Positions 1 to 4,839 are shown, counted from the first letter of the stretch. The stretch is DNA of 6,107 nt from Burkholderiales bacterium RIFCSPHIGHO2_12_FULL_61_11 (GCA_001770785.1 MERZ01000066.1:2811-8917); one strand, 5' to 3'. Translations and numbers: made by a program. The notes: generated by a model from the sequence alone, not told the origin.

Positions 1-210
1 GCTACGGCGATGAGCCTGCTGCAGTCGGGTGTATCAATCGACGTCGTGGCGATATGGCTGGGTCATGAAAGCCCAACCACCACACATCAGTACACGAACG
101 CCAACCTGGAGATAAAGGAACGGGCACTGGCGAAACTACAAGAGCCAGACGCCAAGCTCCGCCGCTACCGAGCACCAGACTCGCTGATCGAGTTCTTGAA
201 GAAGCTGTAA
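1..210 (+). CDS. Tyrosine recombinase/integrase, C-terminal fragment (5' end outside window)
   Basis: This is the C-terminal end of a tyrosine site-specific recombinase, the enzyme class that cuts and rejoins DNA at short core sites through a 3'-phosphotyrosine. The frame is open from base 1, so the gene starts upstream and 69 codons are visible. The fragment opens with ATAMSLLQSGVSIDVVAIWL, the stretch that normally follows the HxLR catalytic box. It then shows LGHES with the catalytic His (bases 64-66) and THQYTNAN with the Tyr nucleophile (bases 91-93), nine residues later as is usual. The tail ends KERALAKLQEP...RYRAPDSLIEFLKKL; this resembles the tail of XerC-like recombinases found in runs of two or three on Burkholderiales mobile elements (RIT, recombinase-in-trio, elements), but membership is inference because the partner genes would lie to the left. 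The catalytic Arg, Lys and first His boxes lie outside the window. The stop is followed directly by half-site-like repeats. Confidence 0.93.
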   Translation, partial: ATAMSLLQSGVSIDVVAIWLGHESPTTTHQYTNANLEIKERALAKLQEPDAKLRRYRAPDSLIEFLKKL

Positions 211-291
211 TTATGAAAAGTTCAAGGGCGCACGGCGCAGCCTGTTCAGCAGGCGACCTGCGCGCTCGATGACAGCCAACTTTCGATAATT
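209..291. repeat. Imperfect 14 bp inverted repeat just after the recombinase stop
   Basis: AATTATGAAAAGTT (209-222) and AACTTTCGATAATT (278-291) are inverted copies that match at 12 of 14 positions, 55 bp apart. The left arm overlaps the recombinase stop codon. Each arm carries a copy of the motif TTATGRAAA (exact at 211-219, degenerate at 281-289 on the - strand), and the same motif occurs three more times in the dif-like sites at 296-349. Accessory recombinase-binding arms at an element end are the simplest reading; this is inference. A short hairpin, GCAGG CGA CCTGC, lies between the arms at 249-261. Confidence 0.5.
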
Positions 292-295
292 CAGG

Positions 296-323
296 TCTTT
301 CCATAACGCTGCTTATGAAAATA
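296..323. other. dif-like (XerCD-type) recombination site, candidate attachment core
   Basis: The site has two 11 bp arms around a 6 bp core, as in chromosomal dif and plasmid pdif sites. The left arm TCTTTCCATAA (296-306) and right arm TTATGAAAATA (313-323) are inverted copies matching at 9 of 11 positions, and the core is CGCTGC (307-312). CATAA-N6-TTATG is the inner signature of XerC/XerD sites. It sits 86 bp after the stop of a tyrosine recombinase gene, so it may be the crossover site of that element, or a site used by host XerCD. The architecture is seen directly; the function is inferred. Confidence 0.5.
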
Positions 324-349
324 TTTCCATAAGCAGCGTTACCGGGTGC
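322..349. other. Inverted partial copy of the dif-like site, candidate element/target junction
   Basis: The arm TATTTCCATAA (322-332) is followed by the core GCAGCG (333-338), the exact reverse complement of the core in the neighbouring site, and by TTACCGGGTGC (339-349), which keeps only TTA of the expected arm. Together with the first site this makes a perfect 14 bp palindrome with arms at 304-317 and 328-341. A site with one good arm and one diverged arm is what integration into a weakly matching target would leave, so the element edge may lie at 333-338. A transcription terminator is less likely because no T-tract follows on either strand. Confidence 0.4.
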
Positions 350-475
350 TGGCGAAGGGCTGCTTCCTGGCAGCAGAAAGCCAAAGGTTCCATGGCCAAC
401 CAGCGGGCGTTAGTGTTAGCCAGCGAGGTGCACATTCCTCGCTCTGGTAAGTAGTTCGATACTCATGGTATTTGA
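342..475. other. Non-coding gap between the candidate mobile-element edge and the permease gene
   Basis: I see no open frame with a credible start here. The 134 bp between the dif-like sites and the permease stop contain one clear hairpin (422-443) and a short palindromic stretch around CCATGG (390-395). If the dif-like site marks the element edge, this is the first DNA outside it. Confidence 0.5.
422..443 (-). terminator. Hairpin downstream of the permease gene, possible terminator without T-tract
   Basis: AGCGAGG (422-428) and CCTCGCT (437-443) form a perfect 7 bp stem with an 8-base loop, 32 bases past the permease stop on the - strand. No run of T follows, so it is not a canonical intrinsic terminator. 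It could still block 3' exonucleases or pause the polymerase. Its position at the end of the arsR-permease operon is the main reason for the call. Confidence 0.3.
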
Positions 476-1597
476 TCAATGTAGCCACAAGACAGCGGCA
501 CTGTAGCCGTAGCCAGCTAGAGCTGCACCGATGACTCCCAGCGCGAGATACAAGGCAAACACGCGCGGTTTGACCAAGGCCCAAACCGCAGTGGCAGCAG
601 GAATGCTGGTGACACCACCCTCAATCAGAAATGCCAATGCCACGCCCGGGCTCATTCCCAAGTGTATAAGGCCAGAGACCAGGGGGAGCGCCGCATAGCC
701 ATTGAGGTAGGCCGGGATGCCAATGAGTACCGCCAAAGGGATGGCTGCCGGACCGCTTCCTAGGTAACCCACTACTGTTTCGGGAGCAAGGTAGGCCACC
801 ATCAGACTTTCCAGCAGAAACGCAATGGTCATCCATCGAATCAGAAACCAGCCATTGGACGTTGCAACGGACGTGAACTCTGTGCGCGTGGTAGGTGTGC
901 TGATCACGTTCCATTGAATTGCGGTTCTTTGCGTGGCTTGATGGGTTTCCGCACTGCCGGGATTACGTAACGCCTGAGTCAGCAAGCCCCTACGAACCAA
1001 TGCATGCGCGACGGCACCGCTAAGCAGGCCCATGCCGATGGCGGCAATCGTCTTGACGGCCGCGAATTCCAGACCCAAGGTGGCGGCCGTCAGAATAAAC
1101 ATTTCCGGGTCCATCAGCGGAGAACTCATCCAGAATGCCATGACCGCAGGCAAGGGGACCCCTGCGCCAAGCAAGCCCGAGATCACCGGAATCACGCCAC
1201 ATGAACAGAAGGGAGACAGAGCCCCGACCAAGGATGCGATCAGCACGGAGCGTGCCGGATGCCCGGAGAAGCTCAGGGCAATGAGGCTGTCCAAGTGCGA
1301 GGCTTTGGCATAGGCGGCAAGCAGGACCGAAAGCGCAAGCCAGGGGGCGATACCCCATAGTGACTGGGCCGTAAAGCGCAGGCTCGCTTGCAGTTGTTGC
1401 GGCAGGAAGACTGCAATCGTGATGACGATGAATGCCGCACCAAACAAGGGCCAGTCGATCCGCCCGACCAAGGAAGTTACAGTGGCAACTTGCGACTCAG
1501 GCGCCGAGCAACAGCTGCTTGCGGTTGGTGCCCCAGGGGTTTTCGCCTGCGCGGGCGGGCAGCAGTTGGAAGATGGTTCTGTGATTAAGGATTTCAT
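476..1597 (-). CDS. arsP: ArsP-type permease (ArsP_1/DUF318 family), probable metalloid efflux protein
   Basis: This is a 373-residue multi-spanning inner-membrane permease. The family hallmark SPFCSCGVIPV is at residues 128-138, and the second internal repeat carries the matching element EGGVTSIPAATAVW at 326-339. Hydrophobic spans are visible near 50-67, 80-97, 117-127, 130-158, 163-178, 182-200, 251-271, 284-298, 303-325 and 345-370. A soluble segment (about 201-248) links the two halves. Characterised ArsP proteins export trivalent organoarsenicals such as methylarsenite; other family members have been linked to other metals, so the substrate is inferred from the arsR neighbour. The N-terminal tail has two vicinal cysteine pairs (C12-C13 and C29-C30), and the membrane motif adds C131 and C133, giving six thiols suited to soft-metal binding. 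The ATG is supported by TAAGGAA eight bases upstream. It lies 70 bp after arsR on the same strand and is probably co-transcribed with it. Confidence 0.82.
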   Translation of the reverse strand: MKSLITEPSSNCCPPAQAKTPGAPTASSCCSAPESQVATVTSLVGRIDWPLFGAAFIVITIAVFLPQQLQASLRFTAQSLWGIAPWLALSVLLAAYAKASHLDSLIALSFSGHPARSVLIASLVGALSPFCSCGVIPVISGLLGAGVPLPAVMAFWMSSPLMDPEMFILTAATLGLEFAAVKTIAAIGMGLLSGAVAHALVRRGLLTQALRNPGSAETHQATQRTAIQWNVISTPTTRTEFTSVATSNGWFLIRWMTIAFLLESLMVAYLAPETVVGYLGSGPAAIPLAVLIGIPAYLNGYAALPLVSGLIHLGMSPGVALAFLIEGGVTSIPAATAVWALVKPRVFALYLALGVIGAALAGYGYSAAVLWLH

Positions 1598-1605
1598 AAC
1601 ACTAT

Positions 1606-1612
1606 TTCCTTA
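1606..1612 (-). promoter_or_regulatory. Ribosome binding site of the permease gene
   Basis: TAAGGAA on the - strand sits 8 bases before the permease ATG, a near-consensus Shine-Dalgarno at normal spacing. It contrasts with the upstream arsR gene, which has none. I see no convincing separate promoter in the 70 bp gap. Confidence 0.75.
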
Positions 1613-1667
1613 GGCATATAGGTTATTTAAGCGACAAAAATCTGATTAGGTCATGTACTTGCATCTA

Positions 1668-1988
1668 TCAACGGGATGTCTTGCGAACGGGCGGTCGAAC
1701 GGGTACGCCCTGACAGCAGTTCAACTGAATAAACTGAATCATCTCATCTAGCGCCGGGTAATTCGCTTTGCAGCGGACCGACCGACCCTCTTTTTCCTGG
1801 GTTACGAGGTCGGCCTGCACCAGTTCGCGCAGGTGAAATGCCAATGTAGAGGCAGGCCGTCCCAAGGCAGACTGCAGCTCGCCAACAGTCAGCCCCGTGT
1901 GACCGGATTGCACAAGAACCCGAAAGAGTTCCAGACGGTTTTCGTGACCCAGACTGGCTAGGCGTTTGGCGATGGTTGCTTTACTCAT
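1668..1988 (-). CDS. arsR: ArsR/SmtB-family metalloid-responsive repressor
   Basis: This 106-residue winged-helix repressor is of normal length for the family. Helix 1 covers MSKATIAKRLASLGHENRLELFRVL, the helix-turn-helix is about residues 33-57 with recognition helix RPASTLAFHLRELVQADLV, and the wing is QEKEGRSVRC. The classical ELCVCDL metal site of plasmid R773-type ArsR is absent: the matching stretch reads ELVQADL. The available thiols are C73 in the wing and the vicinal pair C91-C92 (QLNCCQG). This resembles the C-terminal-site class typified by Acidithiobacillus ArsR (Cys-Cys plus a later Cys), but no third cysteine follows here. Two-cysteine C-terminal sites are known in methylarsenite-selective ArsR proteins, so organoarsenical sensing is possible but unproven. 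Only one start is possible without losing helix 1. The gene heads the operon with the permease, and the promoter contains an operator-like palindrome that fits autoregulation. Confidence 0.9.
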   Translation of the reverse strand: MSKATIAKRLASLGHENRLELFRVLVQSGHTGLTVGELQSALGRPASTLAFHLRELVQADLVTQEKEGRSVRCKANYPALDEMIQFIQLNCCQGVPVRPPVRKTSR

Positions 1989-1994
1989 AATGCA

Positions 1995-2024
1995 ACTATA
2001 TACCTACGTTTGTAGGTTTGTCAA
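1995..2024 (-). promoter_or_regulatory. Sigma-70-type promoter of arsR-arsP, predicted leaderless
   Basis: On the - strand a perfect -35 TTGACA (2019-2024) is followed after 18 bp by TATAGT (1995-2000, five of six matches), or after 16 bp by TATATA (1997-2002). Only 6 bases separate the end of TATAGT from the arsR ATG, so the predicted transcription start is at or within a few bases of the A of ATG. No Shine-Dalgarno is present in those bases, so the mRNA would be leaderless. Confidence 0.75.
2002..2017. promoter_or_regulatory. Operator-like palindrome for ArsR
   Basis: ACCTAC (2002-2007) and GTAGGT (2012-2017) are perfect inverted 6 bp arms around GTTT. The palindrome lies entirely between -35 and -10 and overlaps one -10 option, so a bound dimer would exclude RNA polymerase. 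Position and symmetry fit the usual ArsR/SmtB operator. The assignment to this ArsR is by proximity. Confidence 0.7.
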
Positions 2025-2040
2025 GATGCACGAAGTTTTC

Positions 2041-2328
2041 CACTGACCGCACAGTAGAAAGTTTCAAGCTGAATTCAGGAAAGTACGTTCAATAAGCATA
2101 ATAGATGAGTACTGGATGACCGCTGGAGAACACTCGCAGACCGTCAGTTTCTGGTCGTTGGCGGGTATTCCGGCTCACGAAATCATCGGCACATTGCGGC
2201 CTTTCCAGGGCATATCGGAACGGCCGGTTTAGAGCGAGCAGATCGGAAAGCTGTATGCCCGCAATGTGTCTTTTGGAGTCACCGGCGATTCACGCTTGAG
2301 CGACCGCTGATGGCCTACAACCCCCCCC
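2041..2328. other. Gap between the ars promoter and priA: no convincing gene, possible core/accessory junction
   Basis: This 288 bp stretch holds no open frame with both a start codon and a ribosome site. One frame on the + strand is open for about 58 codons (2124-2299) but has no plausible start and reads as low-complexity Arg/Ser-rich protein. The stretch contains nested inverted repeats (2190-2268), a direct repeat GACCGCTG at 2118-2125 and 2302-2309, and a run of eight C at 2321-2328 just past the priA stop. Since priA is core and the ars unit accessory, this is the likely boundary of acquired DNA. Confidence 0.45.
2190..2268. repeat. Nested inverted repeat, candidate structured element
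   Basis: CACATTGCGG (2190-2199) and CCGCAATGTG (2259-2268) are perfect 10 bp inverted arms. Inside them GGCCTTTCC (2198-2206) pairs with GGAACGGCC (2217-2225) at 8 of 9 positions, and GGGCATA (2208-2214) is perfectly complementary to TATGCCC (2254-2260) as an alternative pairing. ATCGGAA is also directly repeated (2214-2220 and 2242-2248). It could be an intergenic repeat, the remains of a small mobile repeat, or a folded RNA in the 3' untranslated part of the priA transcript. I do not recognise a named family. Confidence 0.45.
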
Positions 2329-2338
2329 TCAAATCGCC
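2284..2338 (-). terminator. Bulged stem at the priA 3' end, weak terminator candidate
   Basis: GGCGAT (2284-2289) plus TTGAG (2296-2300) can pair with CTCAA (2328-2332) plus ATCGCC (2333-2338): 11 base pairs with a 6-base bulge and a 27-base loop that includes the eight-C run. The stem overlaps the last codons and stop of priA. There is no T-tract, so termination is uncertain. Confidence 0.2.
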
Positions 2339-4464
2339 AGCGGGTCGACATCAATCGCCCAGCGCACCAGGCTCTTGAATTGGCTTTGCTTGCGCGTTTC
2401 AAACAGCACCGGCTGCCAGGCCGCCAGAAAGCGCTGTAGTGCGGCGCGCGAAGGGCTTTCTATCAGCATCTGGGCGCGCTCGATGTTGGCCACGCGCTGG
2501 ATCGTCATGGGCACGGCGGGGTAGGGCGTGACGCGGGCGTGGTCGGCGAGCTGCTGCGTTTGCGCGGCCGCAGCGGCGGCGTTCAAAAAGCCTTGCGCCA
2601 CTTCCTGCGTTTTGGCCTCGGCGCGCACCAGCGCTGAAAAGCCGAAGGGCGACAGGCCGGCTGCCTGGCGCTCGGCCAGTTGCTGGGCGGCAAAGGCCGG
2701 GTAATCGTGCGCCTTGAGTGCCGCAAACAGCGGATGCGCCGGGTGGAAGGTTTGCACCCACATCTCGCTGGCTTCGCTGCGGCGGGCATCGCGACCGGCC
2801 CGACCGGCGGCCTGCATCAGCAGGCTGAACAAGCGCTCGGGCGCGCGGAAGTCGCTGGAGAACAGCGCGCCGTCGGGGTTGACGGCCGCCACCAGCGTGA
2901 TGTGCCGGAAATCGTGGCCCTTGGCAATCATTTGCGTGCCGACCAGCACATCGACTTCGCCGGCATGCACGCTGGCCAATTGCGATTCGAGGGCGCCCTT
3001 GAGCCGGGTGGTGTCGGCGTCGATGCGGGTCACGCGCACGGCAGTTCCGTCGGGCCGCAACACGCCCGCCAGCAGTTCGCTCAGGTGCTCTTCCAGCCGT
3101 TCGGTGCCGCGCCCCACGGGTGCAATGTCGATATTGCCGCAGCTCGGGCAGGCACGCGGCACGCGCTCGGTAAAGCCGCAATGGTGGCAGCGCAGCGTGC
3201 GGTCGATCTTGTGAAACACGCGGTAGGCGCTGCAGTGCGGGCAGTCGCTCTTCCAGTCGCAGTCATGGCAGGCCAGCACGGGCGCATAACCGCGCCGGTT
3301 GAGGAAAATCAGCGATTGCTCGCCGCGCGCCACCCGTTCGCTGATCGCCGCCAGCAGCGGCGGCGCAATCACACAGTGTTTGGGCTGGTGGTTCATGTCC
3401 ACCCTGCGCACCGTGGGCAGGTGGCCCTGGCCGCCGCCATCAGCCTGATCGGCACCAATACGCTCGCTCATGGTCAGGCGCTGGTAGCGGCCGGTGATCG
3501 TCGCCTGCCAGCTTTCCAGCGAGGGCGTGGCCGACCCTAGTAGCACGCGGCAGGCGCCATGCGGATGCTGGGCCTCGCCTGTTTCGAGCTTGGCGCGGTA
3601 CACCGCCAAATCGCGCGCCGAATAACGCGCGCCTTCCTGCTGCTTGAAGCTGGGGTCGTGTTCCTCATCCACCACCAGCAGCCGCAAATGGGGCAGGGAA
3701 GCCAGCACCGCCATGCGCGTGCCCAGCACCAGCCGCGCCTGGCCCGAATGCGCGGCCAGCCAGCTTTTTAGCCGCTGGGCTGGGGTGAGTCCGCTGTGCA
3801 GCGACACCACGCGTTCCTTGCCCAAGTGGGCAAAGCGGTCTTGAAAACGGGCCTGCAACTGCGGCGTGAGGTTGATCTCGGGCACCATGACCAGCACCTG
3901 CGCGCTCGGGTCCTGCGCCAGCACCTGAGCGGCGGCGCGCAGGTAGACCTCGGTCTTGCCGCTACCGGTGGCACCAAACAGCAAGGCGGGCCTTTGTCTC
4001 GCAAGATTTTCAGCATCAAATTCAGCCAGAACCCTTGTCTGATCTGCGCTGAGGGCTATCAAATCAGTCGTATCTTGCGGGCTGCTGCTATCCATCACGG
4101 CACGCTTGAGCCGGCGCGCCAGTTGCAGCGTGCTGAGTTCGCGCAACTGGGGCGGCAAGGCGGCCAGCGCCACTTCGCCCAGCGAGCGCTGGTAATAGCC
4201 GGCGGTAAAGGTCACCAGCTTGCGCCAGGTTTCCGATAACGGGGCCAGCCCGCCGAGCACGCTGGCGATGGCGCGGGTTTGTGCTTCGGGCAGCTCGCCG
4301 CTGTCCGGCAAGACTTTCCACACAACGCCCAGCACCTCGCGCTTGCCCAGCGGCACCCGCACCAAGGTGCCGGGGGAGAGTGGCGACTCACTGCGGTAGG
4401 TGAGCGGCCCGGCGATGGCGCTGTGCGCCGGCGTAGCAACCACCACCTGGGTCCAGTATCTCAT
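2329..4464 (-). CDS. priA: Primosomal replication-restart helicase PriA (primosomal protein N')
   Basis: PriA is a cytoplasmic 3'-to-5' helicase that recognises abandoned replication forks and starts primosome assembly and DnaB reloading. At 711 residues it is close to the usual 730. The N-terminal 3'-DNA-binding domain spans about 1-105. The helicase core shows Walker A GATGSGKT (164-171), motif II DEEH (266-269), motif III GSATPS (310-315), GTQMIAKGHDF (510-519) and QAAGRAGR (551-558). Eight zinc-binding cysteines interrupt lobe 2: C399, C402, C408, C411, C426, C429, C439 and C442. The C-terminal domain ends WAIDVDPLAI, as expected for the family. All key residues are present, so the protein should be active. 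The ATG gives a standard MRYWTQVVVATP start, but only weak Shine-Dalgarno-like bases precede it. The linker of about residues 121-152 uses codons poorer in GC than the rest. The 375 bp upstream gap carries DnaA-box sequences. Confidence 0.97.
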   Translation of the reverse strand: MRYWTQVVVATPAHSAIAGPLTYRSESPLSPGTLVRVPLGKREVLGVVWKVLPDSGELPEAQTRAIASVLGGLAPLSETWRKLVTFTAGYYQRSLGEVALAALPPQLRELSTLQLARRLKRAVMDSSSPQDTTDLIALSADQTRVLAEFDAENLARQRPALLFGATGSGKTEVYLRAAAQVLAQDPSAQVLVMVPEINLTPQLQARFQDRFAHLGKERVVSLHSGLTPAQRLKSWLAAHSGQARLVLGTRMAVLASLPHLRLLVVDEEHDPSFKQQEGARYSARDLAVYRAKLETGEAQHPHGACRVLLGSATPSLESWQATITGRYQRLTMSERIGADQADGGGQGHLPTVRRVDMNHQPKHCVIAPPLLAAISERVARGEQSLIFLNRRGYAPVLACHDCDWKSDCPHCSAYRVFHKIDRTLRCHHCGFTERVPRACPSCGNIDIAPVGRGTERLEEHLSELLAGVLRPDGTAVRVTRIDADTTRLKGALESQLASVHAGEVDVLVGTQMIAKGHDFRHITLVAAVNPDGALFSSDFRAPERLFSLLMQAAGRAGRDARRSEASEMWVQTFHPAHPLFAALKAHDYPAFAAQQLAERQAAGLSPFGFSALVRAEAKTQEVAQGFLNAAAAAAQTQQLADHARVTPYPAVPMTIQRVANIERAQMLIESPSRAALQRFLAAWQPVLFETRKQSQFKSLVRWAIDVDPLAI

Positions 4465-4559
4465 TTGAGGTACTCAGTTAGAGGTACTTCTTCAAGAATA
4501 CATCCAGAGAATGCGCTAAGTCCTTGATTTATTGTCGCTTTGAAGATTTCCAGATTTTC

Positions 4560-4568
4560 TGTGGATAA
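4560..4568 (-). promoter_or_regulatory. DnaA box (exact TTATCCACA)
   Basis: The - strand reads TTATCCACA, the high-affinity DnaA box, about 95 bp upstream of the priA start. A weaker neighbour, CTATCAACA (7 of 9), follows at 4572-4580 in the same orientation. The sequence match is exact; binding in vivo is inference. Confidence 0.5.
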
Positions 4569-4599
4569 CTTTGTTGATAGCTTGCCGGATTGCGCCGCC

Positions 4600-4620
4600 A
4601 AGCCTTGCAGATCAAGGCTT
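4600..4620. repeat. Perfect 8 bp stem hairpin in the hemE-priA gap
   Basis: AAGCCTTG (4600-4607) and CAAGGCTT (4613-4620) are perfect inverted arms around the 5-base loop CAGAT. A strong stem of this size could act in terminating or processing the hemE transcript, but no T-run follows directly on either strand. On the - strand a run of seven T lies before the stem, not after it. Confidence 0.4.
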
Positions 4621-4660
4621 TCCCTGGATTGCCCGGAAAAAAAGCAAATAAAAATTCTTA

Positions 4661-4701
4661 TATGAATCAACAACTTGCAAGCGCTATTTCTTTGATAGCG
4701 C
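4661..4701. repeat. Intergenic palindromic repeat of Comamonadaceae type (tentative)
   Basis: GCGCTAT (4681-4687) and ATAGCGC (4695-4701) form a perfect 7 bp stem with loop TTCTTTG, preceded by TATGAATCAA at 4661-4670. As I recall them, short repeats combining ATGAATCAA, AGCGCT and TGATAGC are scattered between genes in Comamonadaceae genomes. Assignment to such a family rests on memory, while the hairpin is seen directly. On the - strand, which carries the hemE transcript, the stem is followed by a moderately U-rich stretch. Confidence 0.45.
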
Positions 4702-4746
4702 GATGCCGGTTGCCGTGCCTGCAATGCGGCACTGCAACATGCATTT

Positions 4747-4755
4747 TGTGTATAA
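4747..4755 (-). promoter_or_regulatory. DnaA box (consensus TTATACACA)
   Basis: The - strand reads TTATACACA, which fits the consensus TTWTNCACA fully. It lies about 180 bp upstream of the exact box at 4560-4568 and points the same way. Role in replication or in priA/hemE regulation is inference. Confidence 0.4.
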
Positions 4756-4839
4756 GTCCGGCGGCTGCGATCTGATTTTGTGCTAGTCATGTCTGAAATA
4801 GCGGCTCCAACAGGCGCTGTCTGGTGCCTGCAGGAGGTT

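Larger units (their letters stand above)
4465..4839. other. hemE-priA intergenic region: AT-rich, no gene, several signals
   Basis: This 375 bp gap is markedly richer in AT than the flanking genes. No frame in it looks like a real gene; the open frames crossing it are antiphase extensions of hemE. It contains two DnaA-box matches (4560-4568 and 4747-4755), hairpins at 4600-4620 and 4681-4701, A-rich tracts at 4637-4655, and a repeated GAGGTAC (4467-4473 and 4481-4487) just before the priA start. It must hold the priA promoter unless priA is read from hemE, but I found no convincing -35/-10 pair. Confidence 0.6.

Noticed and set aside
2..304. - strand open frame across the recombinase fragment
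   Set aside because: It is antisense to a clear recombinase C-terminus with catalytic His and Tyr and shows no recognisable protein.
304..341. The 14 bp perfect palindrome read as an intrinsic terminator of the recombinase gene
   Set aside because: No T-tract follows on either strand, and the 11-6-11 dif-like layout explains the symmetry better.
401..447. GCGTTAG and GTTAGCC read as part of an integron attC site
   Set aside because: There is no matching pair of core sites with the expected spacing, and no integron integrase or cassette context.
2124..2299. About 58 codons open on the + strand in the priA-ars gap
   Set aside because: There is no start codon or ribosome site, the composition is Arg/Ser-rich, and no family is recognised. 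It is probably chance.
2399..3540. Several open frames of 160-290 codons overlapping priA on both strands
   Set aside because: All are out-of-frame readings of the high-GC priA gene with Arg- or Ala-rich composition. priA has intact motifs along its full length.
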